In this document: piece by piece, positions 34,863-43,137 of the stretch
How the letters are laid out: the number at the start of each line of letters is the position of its first letter
How positions within the stretch are numbered: the first letter of the stretch is position 1
DNA from: UBA685 sp049890215
Lineage (GTDB): Bacteria; Pseudomonadota; Alphaproteobacteria; Puniceispirillales; Puniceispirillaceae
Assembly (NCBI GenBank): GCA_049890215.1
Contig: JBMHBX010000038.1
Coordinates: 1 to 64,000, forward strand
Direction: 5' to 3'
Length of the DNA: 64,000 nt
The notes under the pieces: generated by a model
Seen by the model: the letters and a program-made list of their open reading frames with translations, nothing else
Told to the model about the DNA's origin: nothing
Database searches by the model: none
Made by a program: the position numbers and the translations under genes

Positions 34863-34905
34863 AAAAAAAGGGCACCCATTATTTCTGTAAAAGGTGCCCT
34901 TTTTC
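34863..34905 (-). terminator. Rho-independent terminator after tauC
   Basis: AAAAAGGGCACC and GGTGCCCTTTTT form a 12-pair stem around a 16-base loop, with T-runs on both sides, so it can act on either strand. It lies 20 bases beyond the tauC stop and ends the tauABC operon. Confidence 0.88.
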
Positions 34906-34924
34906 TTCATTTGTGATAATCGCC

Positions 34925-36853
34925 TTATCCTTTGCCGCGCCATGGAATAAGCTTGGCAATCAAAAAGCGCATGAATAAATCAAAGGCAAGACCAAGCAGA
35001 CCCATGATTAAGATCGTGACCCAAATCAGTTCATAATCTGAGACAGTTCGTGCCACATTTTCGATAAAGCCAATACCTGTTGTGCCAGCCAGCATTTCAG
35101 CTGCCACCAGAGTGCCCCAACACACACCAATGGCAATCCGCGCCCCTGTCAGAATCTCAGGCAGGGCGTTTGGCAAAATCACATTGCGTAAAATCTGCTG
35201 ATTGGTGGCGCCCAAAGAATGAGAGGCACGAATCTTTGACAACTGTGTCCCTGAGGCGCCTGTTCTGGCAGAGATGACCATAATGGCAAATGCCACCATG
35301 AAGAGTAAGAAAATCTTACCATCATCCTGAATGCCGAAAATTGTGAGAATCAACGGCGCCCACGCCAAAGGTGGCACCGGACGATATAGCTCAATCAACG
35401 GGTCAAAGAATGACTTGAAAAAGCGTGATACGCCCATATAGATCCCAAGAGGCACACCAAGCATGATCCCTATCCCCAATGCCACAAGAACACGGAATAA
35501 TGAATCCCAAATATGACCGTCAAGCATTGGAATATAGCCAAGAGATACATCGCCTTGCGCAAAGGCAAGAAGATTATCTTTATAATTGGGCTCAAAGCTT
35601 CCATCAATACCGTGGGCACCATAGCTGCCCGGCAACATATCAATCGCCCCGTCAGGGATAAGGAAGTCAACAACATCTGCAATGGCAAGCCATTTCCACC
35701 ATAATAAGGTTGTGCCCTTATAGCCGCCACCTGCATTGACATCAGGATTGGCCAATTTGGCAAAAGTGGCGATCACATCCGCAGGTTTCGGCAGCCATCT
35801 GGCGGAGCCTTGTTCTGTACAGATGGTACGTGATTTCACAACACCTTCGCCTGGCAGGAACACCGCCTTGACATAGCGCAGCCCGCCTTGTGCATCAGAG
35901 GTGGCTTTGCTCATCCGTTCAATCGCTTCATTGACGATCACCAAACTTGACGCAGGGAAAATAACCCCATCATCAAGACGGCGGAAAATACGCTCAACCG
36001 CTTTTACATAATCAGCGCGTTCTTTGGCAGTGACCTCGTCAAAATTGCCTGTGCTATTGGCGTCTTTCAAGGCTGCAATATCGGCCTTTGTGGTCTCTAT
36101 CAATGCTTGCGCTGAGGCAGGCATATTCCGCACCTTCGCAAAGGCATCTGCGATAGCGATTGCATCCACTGAGACAGTGTCAAACAGCACGCCTCTCGGC
36201 GTTGTTGGCAAGATGGGGATTTCATCTTCAGTCACACCCCATGGTGGCTGATTAAGGGCTTCCTCAGATGGTTGCATCCCGTCAGCGCCTGCACTCAGAC
36301 GAGCGGAAATCTCATCAAGCTGTCCGGCAATGGCAGCCAATTGTGTCTCAGCCTCAGGTGCCAGATTCGCAGGATCTGAATAAATCGCAAGAAGTGATTT
36401 TGAGGCCTCATTAATGCCTTGTAGTGTCGCCACTTCAGCAGAGGTAAAGGCGTCTTTTGGCAAGCGCACCAATATATCATCAAGCTGCTCACTGTTGCGC
36501 ACAACCAGATCAGTCGATTTGTAATAACGCGATTTGATAGGCAGATTGGCTTTAATTGGTGAGACAGCCTCATTTAATTTGCCAACCTGGCACAATTCAT
36601 TGGCAGCTTGCGGGAAATAAGCTCGTCCCATGCCCCATGAAAAATAAAACCAGACAAGCAATAAGGCTGAAATGCCACAAACAGCCCAATACCAGCCGCC
36701 CTTGGTTCTTTCCGGATCACCAAAGACTTCGTCAGTTTCGCGTGCGACTGTTTCTTTGCGACCCACATAGATGGACCAGATAAAGGCAAAGATTAAGCCG
36801 ATAATAAAGACAGCAGTTATATCTGCTCTATGGTAAGAAAGCCAATTAAGCAC
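34925..36853 (-). CDS. tauC: Taurine-type ABC permease with a large N-terminal extension
   Basis: 642 aa, more than twice the usual 250-280 aa of TauC. The C-terminal 210 residues are classic TauC: ELYRPVPPLAWAPL, the EAA-like loop SLGATNQQILRNVILPNALP and LVAAEMLAGTTGIGF. The N-terminal 430 residues have two membrane spans (about 12-32 and 55-75) and then a roughly 320-residue hydrophilic, helix-rich segment (about 80-400) before ARWLPKPADVIATF joins the family alignment. The topology places this segment outside the cytoplasm. It overlaps tauB by 8 bases. Role of the extension unknown; it may contact TauA. Confidence 0.88.
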   Translation of the reverse strand: MLNWLSYHRADITAVFIIGLIFAFIWSIYVGRKETVARETDEVFGDPERTKGGWYWAVCGISALLLVWFYFSWGMGRAYFPQAANELCQVGKLNEAVSPIKANLPIKSRYYKSTDLVVRNSEQLDDILVRLPKDAFTSAEVATLQGINEASKSLLAIYSDPANLAPEAETQLAAIAGQLDEISARLSAGADGMQPSEEALNQPPWGVTEDEIPILPTTPRGVLFDTVSVDAIAIADAFAKVRNMPASAQALIETTKADIAALKDANSTGNFDEVTAKERADYVKAVERIFRRLDDGVIFPASSLVIVNEAIERMSKATSDAQGGLRYVKAVFLPGEGVVKSRTICTEQGSARWLPKPADVIATFAKLANPDVNAGGGYKGTTLLWWKWLAIADVVDFLIPDGAIDMLPGSYGAHGIDGSFEPNYKDNLLAFAQGDVSLGYIPMLDGHIWDSLFRVLVALGIGIMLGVPLGIYMGVSRFFKSFFDPLIELYRPVPPLAWAPLILTIFGIQDDGKIFLLFMVAFAIMVISARTGASGTQLSKIRASHSLGATNQQILRNVILPNALPEILTGARIAIGVCWGTLVAAEMLAGTTGIGFIENVARTVSDYELIWVTILIMGLLGLAFDLFMRFLIAKLIPWRGKG

Positions 36854-37643
36854 CGCTCATGATCTCCTCTTCCATGTTCCAAATCATTGTCAGAATCTCT
36901 TCACGCACTTCGCTGAAATCAGATTGTTGTTTAATCTCACGCAAAGAGGTTTTGAGACCCTGTTCTGCAAAAGGCAGATTATATTCTTTGTGAATACGCC
37001 CCGGGCGAGGTGCCATAACAAATAACCTCTCTCCCAACAAAAGGGCCTCTTCTACTGAATGGGTAATGATGATGATGGTTTTGCCTGTCTCTTTCCATAA
37101 TTCAAGAATAAGAGACTGCATTTTCTCTCTTGTCAGCGCATCAAGCGCGCCAAGAGGCTCATCCATCAAAATAACATCAGGGTCATTAACAAGACAACGT
37201 GCCAGAGCCACACGCTGTTGCATGCCGCCAGATAGCTGATAAGTCGGTGTATCACCAAATCCGGCAAGCCCGACAATTTCAAGCCATTTCTCAACCAGAG
37301 CCGCGCTTTTATCCGGATCTTCTTTTTTCATGCGCAGACCAAAATCGACATTTCGCGACACAGGCAGCCATTCAAATAAGGCGCCTTGCTGAAAGACCAT
37401 GCCACGCTCAACACCAGGTGCCACAATTTCGTTATCACCAAGTGTCAATGTGCCTGATGTTTGACTCAAAAAACCGGCAACCACGTTCAATAGAGTTGTT
37501 TTGCCGCAACCAGACGGGCCCAAAACTGACAACAGCTCGCCTTTTTTGAGCTTAAAGTTTATGTCCTTTAACGCCTCTACAGCCGCACCAGTCTGCGGAT
37601 TGGTAAAGGTCATACAGAGATCTTCACAGATTAAATCAGCCAT
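36846..37643 (-). CDS. tauB: Taurine-type ABC transporter ATPase
   Basis: 265 aa. Walker A GPSGCGKTT (about residues 40-48), Q-loop in GMVFQQGALFEWLPV, signature LSGGMQQRVALARC (about 138-151), Walker B VILMDEPLGALDA (about 160), H-loop IIITHSVEEALLLG. The LFEWLPV and PRPGRI motifs are characteristic of TauB/SsuB/NrtD-type aliphatic sulfonate importers. Overlaps tauC; lies after the terminator-like hairpin that follows tauA. Confidence 0.92.
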   Translation of the reverse strand: MADLICEDLCMTFTNPQTGAAVEALKDINFKLKKGELLSVLGPSGCGKTTLLNVVAGFLSQTSGTLTLGDNEIVAPGVERGMVFQQGALFEWLPVSRNVDFGLRMKKEDPDKSAALVEKWLEIVGLAGFGDTPTYQLSGGMQQRVALARCLVNDPDVILMDEPLGALDALTREKMQSLILELWKETGKTIIIITHSVEEALLLGERLFVMAPRPGRIHKEYNLPFAEQGLKTSLREIKQQSDFSEVREEILTMIWNMEEEIMSGA

Positions 37644-37690
37644 TTTATGCCCCTCTTTTACCGTTTTGTTTGTGATAAAAGTTTTGTGTA

Positions 37691-37724
37691 AAAAAAAGCC
37701 CGCCTCTATTGAGGCGGACTTTTA
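37691..37724 (-). terminator. Hairpin with T-run between tauA and tauB
   Basis: On the minus strand AAAAGTCCGCCTC pairs with GAGGCGGGCTTTT (one G.T pair) around a 4-base loop, followed by more T residues. Being inside the operon it should reduce tauBC transcription relative to tauA. Confidence 0.85.
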
Positions 37725-37741
37725 ATCTTTTTTGTCAATAC

Positions 37742-38716
37742 TTATTGTAAGTATGAGCCGTCAATTGTTCTTGCAATTGAACCAGTGATGCCTTTGACGT
37801 TTGTTTTCACGAATGTCACACCAAGTGATTCGGCTGCTGCACCGGCAATGCCGTTTGTCCCGAAGTAATCAGCAGATTGTTCTGCTGCTGTTGGGAACAA
37901 GAAACCAGCCATTTGGTTGCGTGTCTGGTCAACTGACATACCTGCATCTGCTGCAACTTTTGCAAGCTGTGCGTCTGATGCAATCCAGGCTGCGTTTGCT
38001 TCTTCTGTTACTTCAAGGAAAGTGCGAAGAAGATCCGGGTTTTCAGTTGCAAACTTTTCAGTCACTGAAATCACGTCAAATGACCCAATGCCTGCATCTG
38101 TTTTTTCCTCTGTTGACATGATTGGTGTGCCAACTTCGCCTGCTGCAGCGGCTGAGTTACCACCAAAGATACAAGCCATGGCAACTGAACCATCTGCCAA
38201 TGAGACAGCACCATCCGGCGGTGCCTGGTCAACAATTGTCATTGTTGATGTATCTACACCAAGAGCAGCCATTTGCTTTCTGAATGAGAAGTCAGCCATT
38301 GTGTTCAACGGAACAGCAACAGTCGCACCTTCTAGTTCTGAGGCGTTTGCTGATGTAATGCCAAGATTGTTGGCAACAAAGCAGTCATTGGCTTCATAAA
38401 CAACAGCGATACCAACCATCTTCAAAGGAGCACCCTGCTGAATGGCTGTTACGAAAGGCGCAAGGCCTTGTGAATAGGCAATGTCAATATCACCTGCAAG
38501 CATCGCTTCAGTCATCGCCACGCCTGTTGAGAAGTCTGTCCAGTTTACGTCCACACCCATCGCATCATCATACGCTTTGTCTACTTTTGCGATTTGGTTT
38601 GGTGTCGCCCACTCTAAGAAGAATGCCACATTGACTGAATCAGTCGCTAGTGCCATTGAAGTTGTGCCTGATAGCATTGCTGCACCAGCCACTACTGATT
38701 GAAGCAGTTTTTTCAT
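37742..38716 (-). CDS. tauA: Taurine-type periplasmic binding protein
   Basis: 324 aa with a signal peptide cleaved after ALA (about residue 24). The mature part is the NMT1/TauA-like fold: VNVAFFLEWATPNQIAK, GDIDIAYSQGLAPFVTAI, VPLNTMADFSFRKQM. GGGAGGA lies 5 bases before the ATG. It captures taurine or a related sulfonate for TauBC. Its operon probably has its own promoter in 38717-38929, since hairpins separate it from the aminotransferase gene upstream. Confidence 0.92.
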   Translation of the reverse strand: MKKLLQSVVAGAAMLSGTTSMALATDSVNVAFFLEWATPNQIAKVDKAYDDAMGVDVNWTDFSTGVAMTEAMLAGDIDIAYSQGLAPFVTAIQQGAPLKMVGIAVVYEANDCFVANNLGITSANASELEGATVAVPLNTMADFSFRKQMAALGVDTSTMTIVDQAPPDGAVSLADGSVAMACIFGGNSAAAAGEVGTPIMSTEEKTDAGIGSFDVISVTEKFATENPDLLRTFLEVTEEANAAWIASDAQLAKVAADAGMSVDQTRNQMAGFLFPTAAEQSADYFGTNGIAGAAAESLGVTFVKTNVKGITGSIARTIDGSYLQ

Positions 38717-38804
38717 AAGTTCCTCCCTGAAAAATACTAAACTAAAACCTTAGTTTCATTCACTATTACCAATTTAATAAAGGTAGGCAAATAAAACTCA
38801 ATCC

Positions 38805-38838
38805 CACCAAAGATTTATTTCTTTTTATCTCTTTGGTG
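38805..38838. repeat. Inverted repeat in the tauA leader
   Basis: CACCAAAGA and TCTTTGGTG, nine matching bases, separated by 16 AT-rich bases. It lies about 90 bases upstream of tauA, in position for an operator or leader hairpin. Not a terminator: no T-run follows on the minus strand. Confidence 0.4.
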
Positions 38839-38851
38839 AAAAACGAAAGCA

Positions 38852-38895
38852 GATGATCACCTTACAATATGTTGTTTGATTGCAGGGTGATCATC
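38852..38895 (-). terminator. Hairpin after the aminotransferase gene
   Basis: GATGATCACC and GGTGATCATC give a 10-pair stem with a 24-base loop; on the minus strand it is followed by TGCTTTCGTTTTT. It stands 35 bases past the aminotransferase stop and may separate that gene from tauABC. The long loop and interrupted T-run make it a weaker candidate. Confidence 0.5.
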
Positions 38896-38929
38896 CCCTT
38901 TTAAGACTGTATCTTGTGACCCCCTGCCG

Positions 38930-40243
38930 CTAGACAAGCTCATCAAGTGTTTTTCTGAATTTATCGATGATTTCATCAATATGGCTGCGCTCTGCGATAA
39001 AGGCAGGTGCTAAAATCGCATTATCACCTGTCCATTTCACATGCAGACCGTTCCAGAACATATCTTTTTGCAGCTTCATTCCGCGCGCCCCTGGCACCTC
39101 ACCTGGGTGCACTTCGACTGTCGCCATCATACCAATGCCGCGCAAATCATAAACAAGAGGATGATCTTTGAGTGACCAGACAGCATCCTGGAAATAGGAT
39201 TCCATCTCTGCGGCGCGCTCAAACAAGCCATCTTGCTGATAAATCTTTTGCGTTGCAATCCCGGCAGCACAAGCGGCAGGGTGCGCAGAATAGGTATAGC
39301 CATGGAAGAATTCGATCGCCTCATCAGGCGCCGCATTTGTTACAGTCTCATAAATATCATCAGACACAGCGACAGCGCCCATAGGGATGGCGCCATTTGT
39401 GATTGCTTTGGCCATGGTGATCATATCCGGAATCACACCGAATTTATCTGTAGCAAAAGGTGTGCCCATACGACCAAAGCCGGTGATGACCTCATCAAAC
39501 ACCAAAAGCATGCCATATTTATCACAAATCTCGCGCACTCTTTGAAGATATCCGACAGGTGGCACAAGTGTGCCGGTAGACCCTGCCACAGGCTCAATAA
39601 AGACAGCGCCAATCGTGCCGCCGCCAAAATTCATGGCAATACGCTCTAAATCATCTGCCATTTCTGCGCCTGTTAATGGCTGGCCTTTTGAAAAACGCTG
39701 CTCTTCAGTCCATGTGTGGCGAATCATAGAGATATTTGGCAATGTAAGACCAAATGTTTCACGATTTTTGACCATACCTGCTAAGGACACACCGCCCATA
39801 TTGACGCCATGATAAGCACGTTCACGGCTGACCAGACGATTGCGTTGTGCCTGTCCGCGCGCGCGCTGATAAGCAAGCACGATTTTGATCGCGGTATCAA
39901 TTGATTCTGACCCTGAGTTGGTAAAGAACATATGATTGATAGAATCAGGCAACATCCGTGTGACCATTTCTGACAATTCAAATGATCCCGGATGACCAAG
40001 TGAGAAATGCGGAATATAGTCATTATCTGACATTTGCTTGTAAACAGCTTCAGCAATTTCACGCCGGCCATGCCCGCAAGGTGTTGTGAACAAGCTTGAT
40101 GAGCCATCAATCACTTTGCCGCCCTTATAATCCCAGCAATACATTCCCTCTGATTTGACAACCAGACGCGGGTCTTTTTTGAAATCACGGTTAGCGCTAA
40201 ACGGCATCCAGTGGCTTTCAAGTGAATTTACGTCAAACGGCAT
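38930..40243 (-). CDS. Class III omega-aminotransferase (taurine/beta-alanine:pyruvate type)
   Basis: 437 aa. The N-terminus (SLESHWMPFSANRDFKKDPR) is typical of omega-amino acid:pyruvate aminotransferases. PLP features: GSESIDTA (about residue 115), FDEVITGFGRMG (about 262-273), and the Lys in MITMAKAITNGAIPMG (about 290). AAGGAG precedes the ATG. Its place between tauABC and the divergent tauR suggests it acts as taurine:pyruvate aminotransferase (Tpa), making sulfoacetaldehyde and alanine; beta-alanine:pyruvate activity is the main alternative since the families overlap. Confidence 0.88.
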   Translation of the reverse strand: MPFDVNSLESHWMPFSANRDFKKDPRLVVKSEGMYCWDYKGGKVIDGSSSLFTTPCGHGRREIAEAVYKQMSDNDYIPHFSLGHPGSFELSEMVTRMLPDSINHMFFTNSGSESIDTAIKIVLAYQRARGQAQRNRLVSRERAYHGVNMGGVSLAGMVKNRETFGLTLPNISMIRHTWTEEQRFSKGQPLTGAEMADDLERIAMNFGGGTIGAVFIEPVAGSTGTLVPPVGYLQRVREICDKYGMLLVFDEVITGFGRMGTPFATDKFGVIPDMITMAKAITNGAIPMGAVAVSDDIYETVTNAAPDEAIEFFHGYTYSAHPAACAAGIATQKIYQQDGLFERAAEMESYFQDAVWSLKDHPLVYDLRGIGMMATVEVHPGEVPGARGMKLQKDMFWNGLHVKWTGDNAILAPAFIAERSHIDEIIDKFRKTLDELV

Positions 40244-40501
40244 AGCACGCTCCTTCTTCTTTACGATATGTGAATAAACTTTATTCCCTTAGAGAGTGAC
40301 TGGTCGTAACCGTCAACCTCTATCCCCTTAAATTACAAAAACACAGTGGGGGAATTTTGCATGATGAGATAGAACCAGAAATGTGATTGACTGGTGCCAG
40401 TTTGTGCTTTTCCGGTAATCATAGCTGCGCTATAGCTAGAATTGAGCCGCATAATTCACAATTTGTCACGCAAGACAATCAGGGCAGGAAAACAGATTTA
40501 T
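40244..40501. promoter_or_regulatory. Divergent tpa-like/tauR promoter region with TauR-like half-sites
   Basis: CTGGTCGTAA (40300-40309) matches 8 of 10 positions of the CTGGACYTAA repeat that I recall for Rhodobacter capsulatus TauR, and CTGGTGCCAG (40391-40400) shares the CTGG core; both follow the same TGA (TGACTGGT). This spacing in a divergent promoter region next to a MocR regulator suggests regulatory sites. Confidence 0.4.
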
Positions 40502-42007
40502 ATGCTTGAATCGCTGATTTTCACTCTTGATCCAGAGGCGAAAACCTCTTTGCAAATGCAGATTCGCCAGATTTTTGTTGAGGCGATTTTGAAACGTATT
40601 TTATTGCCAGGTGATAAATTGCCATCTTCACGCGCGTTATCAGCGCATTTATCAGTATCACGTAACACTGTGAACCATGCTTATCAGGCCTTAATGGATA
40701 GCGAATATATCGAGGCGCGGCCGCGTTCAGGCTATGTTGTAAGTGCCGCTGCGCCTGTTGGGCGCCTTGAGGTAGCGTCATCTCATAGTGACAGCCACGC
40801 CACAGATCATGCCTCAGATGTGGATTGGCAGGCAAAATTAATTGCGCCTCTTGAAGAAGTGCGTCTTGTGAAAAAGCCGCTTAACTGGCGCGATTATGAA
40901 TTTCCCTTCATCTATGGTCAGACAGACAGCACCTTATTTGCGCATTCGCAATGGCGCGATTGCTCACGCCAGGCTCTGGGATTGCGTGATTTTGGCAATA
41001 CGGTGGGTGATTTTGGCTATCATGATGATCCTATGCTTGTGAATTACATCTGTTCGCGCTCTTTGCCGCGGCGCGGCATACAGGTTGTCTCTGACCAGTT
41101 GCTTGTCACACTTGGCGCACAAAATGCGCTTTATTTGGTTGCCCAGCTGCTGATTGATTCAGATAAGACGGTGGTTTTGGAAGAGCCTTCTTATCCTGAT
41201 TTGCGCGATATCGTAGCACGCAGGACAAATAACATCTTATCTCTGCCAGTAGATGAAGAAGGTATGATATTAGATGAGTCTGTTTTGAGTCAGGCAGATA
41301 TTATTTGCATCACCCCTTCGCATCAATGTCCGACAACGACAACCATGTCGGTCAAGAGGCGCAAAGATTTGCTTGAGATGGCAAAAAAGCATGATTTTCT
41401 GATCATCGAAGATGATTATGAATTTGAAATGAATTTCATTGAAAAACCATCACCTGCTTTGAAGTCTTTGGACAGATCAGGTCATGTGATTTACGTTGGC
41501 AGCCTGTCAAAATCATTATTTCCCGGATTACGGCTTGGTTATCTTGTGGCCTCTCAGCCTCTGATTGATCAGGCGCGCAGCTTGCGTCATTTAATTTTGC
41601 GCCACCCGCCAGGTCATACCCAGCGCACGGCAGCTTATTTTTTAGCGCTTGGTCATTATGAAGCCCAGCTACGCCGCCTGCGCCGCCATCTTCACGGGCG
41701 CAGAGAGATATTGCAGGAAGCATTGGATAAAGTCCCGCTATTTGAACAGACTGCCTCTCATTTTGGCGGAACCAGCTTTTGGATTAAGGGGCCGGACTGG
41801 CTTGATTCACGTGCTTTGGCCATGCGGGCGGCTAAACAAGGGGTGTTAATCGAAGCAGGTGATGTGTTTTTTGCCCCTGAAAATCCGCCCCTTAATTATT
41901 TCAGAATTGCCTATAGCTCTATCCCTTCTGAGAAAATTCCGGACGGTATAGACAGATTGGCGCAGATCTTAAGCGATATGCAACAAGAGCACCATAATCA
42001 CATATAA
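40502..42007 (+). CDS. tauR: MocR/TauR-type GntR regulator with aminotransferase domain
   Basis: 501 aa from the ATG at 40502; a TTG at 40442 would add 20 unlikely residues. N-terminal GntR winged helix (about residues 15-80: LPSSRALSAHLSVSRNTVNHAY is its recognition region) fused to a type-I PLP aminotransferase fold, with the PLP Lys in YVGSLSKSLFPGLRLGY (about 335) and IEDDYEFEMNF. PLP-bound MocR regulators such as TauR sense amines and activate their catabolic genes. Divergent from the omega-aminotransferase gene and beside tauABC, it most likely activates taurine genes. Confidence 0.9.
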   Translation: MLESLIFTLDPEAKTSLQMQIRQIFVEAILKRILLPGDKLPSSRALSAHLSVSRNTVNHAYQALMDSEYIEARPRSGYVVSAAAPVGRLEVASSHSDSHATDHASDVDWQAKLIAPLEEVRLVKKPLNWRDYEFPFIYGQTDSTLFAHSQWRDCSRQALGLRDFGNTVGDFGYHDDPMLVNYICSRSLPRRGIQVVSDQLLVTLGAQNALYLVAQLLIDSDKTVVLEEPSYPDLRDIVARRTNNILSLPVDEEGMILDESVLSQADIICITPSHQCPTTTTMSVKRRKDLLEMAKKHDFLIIEDDYEFEMNFIEKPSPALKSLDRSGHVIYVGSLSKSLFPGLRLGYLVASQPLIDQARSLRHLILRHPPGHTQRTAAYFLALGHYEAQLRRLRRHLHGRREILQEALDKVPLFEQTASHFGGTSFWIKGPDWLDSRALAMRAAKQGVLIEAGDVFFAPENPPLNYFRIAYSSIPSEKIPDGIDRLAQILSDMQQEHHNHI

Positions 42008-42059
42008 CCCAAAAGCCACCCTATCTTTTACCTTGCAAGCGCTGATGCTTGAATCACAA

Positions 42060-42114
42060 AAAAGAAGAGGCTATAACTGGACCTATTTTGATTATGAATT
42101 GGCACTCTTCTTTT
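42060..42114 (+). terminator. Possible terminator after tauR, with a TauR-like site in its loop
   Basis: AAAAGAAGAG and CTCTTCTTTT form a 10-base stem around a 35-base loop, followed by GCTCTTTTCC. The loop holds CTGGACCTAT (42077-42086), 9 of 10 matches to the recalled TauR repeat CTGGACYTAA. The long loop makes termination uncertain; the site could instead serve the pta-soeABC promoter. Confidence 0.35.
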
Positions 42115-42261
42115 GCTCTTTTCCATGTGAGACTATGACATGATAAGAGTGAGTTTCGGTAACGTCTGGGGGGCAAAGTCATCTTACCATCTTCTTTTCT
42201 AAGCGATAAGGCTGCCATTTGTCCGAAATGGTTACTTGAACTTGCGACTGGTTCTGAGCCG

Positions 42262-43137
42262 GTGCCAATGGCATTTGTGCGCGCCACAAGCAAGGCAGTT
42301 ATTGAATCAGCGGTGCAATCTTATGAAGCAGGTCTGTGTGTCCCTCATCTGATTGGTGAGACAGATGAGATAAAAGAGATAGCCGCTCAGTCAGCGTTAT
42401 CTTTGGATGGCTGTCTCTTGCATCATACTGATGGTGAGGCAGCGGCAATAGAGGCTGCTATTTCTCTGGCACAACAAGATGTCATAAAAGGCTTTGTAAA
42501 AGGCCAGCTTCACACAGATGTGTTTATGGGTGGTCTTGTGAATAAGCAGGCCGGTATGCGCACCGCGCAGCGGATGGTTCATGTTTTTGCCATGTTTCCG
42601 CCAGATGGCGGCACACCTGTGATGATTTCAGATGGCGCTGTGAATGTGGCGCCAAATCAGGAAACACGCATAGCGGCCGCTTTGAATGTTGCCTCCTTAT
42701 GCCGCGCGATTGAGATTGAACGCCCCAAAATTGCTATCTTATCTGCCACAGAATCACAAATTGCCTCTGTGCCATCATCTATTGAGGCTGCCGAGATTGC
42801 GCAAGCTTGCGCAGCGCAAGATCTCAGCGCAGATTATGAAGGGCCCTTGTCGCTTGATTTGGCAATCGCACCTGCGGCGGTGGCACAAAAAAAGATGGAA
42901 GGCTCACCTGTAGCCGGCTATGCAAATGGTCTTATCATGCCGGATATTGTGTCTGGCAATGCGTTATTCAAATCTCTTGTCTGGTTTGGTGGCGCAAGTG
43001 CGGCAGGGCTTGTTATGGGCGCGCGCTTGCCAATTATTCTGACAAGCCGGTCTGATCCGGCACCGGCGCGCCTTGCCTCTATTGCGCTTGGCGCCATCAT
43101 GCAAAATGCACAGCAACGTGAAAATAAAGGTTCATGA
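42262..43137 (+). CDS. pta: Phosphate acetyl/butyryltransferase (Pta-like); true start probably upstream
   Basis: From the GTG at 42262 there are 291 aa, but the same frame is open to 42063 and its codons from about 42181 encode LPSSFLSDKAAICPKWLLEL, which looks like the ordinary N-terminus of this family. No ATG, GTG or TTG occurs there in frame. Either a non-canonical start (ATC at 42181, with GGGGGG upstream) is used, or one G has been lost from the run at 42168-42173. The body carries DVFMGGLVNKQAGMRT, MFPPDGGTPVMISDGAVNV and ANGLIMPDIVSGNALFKSL, as in Pta/Ptb. It would convert acetyl phosphate to acetyl-CoA after sulfoacetaldehyde cleavage. Overlaps soeA by 4 bases. Confidence 0.8.
   Translation: MPMAFVRATSKAVIESAVQSYEAGLCVPHLIGETDEIKEIAAQSALSLDGCLLHHTDGEAAAIEAAISLAQQDVIKGFVKGQLHTDVFMGGLVNKQAGMRTAQRMVHVFAMFPPDGGTPVMISDGAVNVAPNQETRIAAALNVASLCRAIEIERPKIAILSATESQIASVPSSIEAAEIAQACAAQDLSADYEGPLSLDLAIAPAAVAQKKMEGSPVAGYANGLIMPDIVSGNALFKSLVWFGGASAAGLVMGARLPIILTSRSDPAPARLASIALGAIMQNAQQRENKGS

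Noticed and set aside
42063..42262. A degraded xsc remnant between tauR and pta
   Set aside because: The open frame reads as the N-terminus of Pta and is too short; nothing resembling a ThDP enzyme motif is present.
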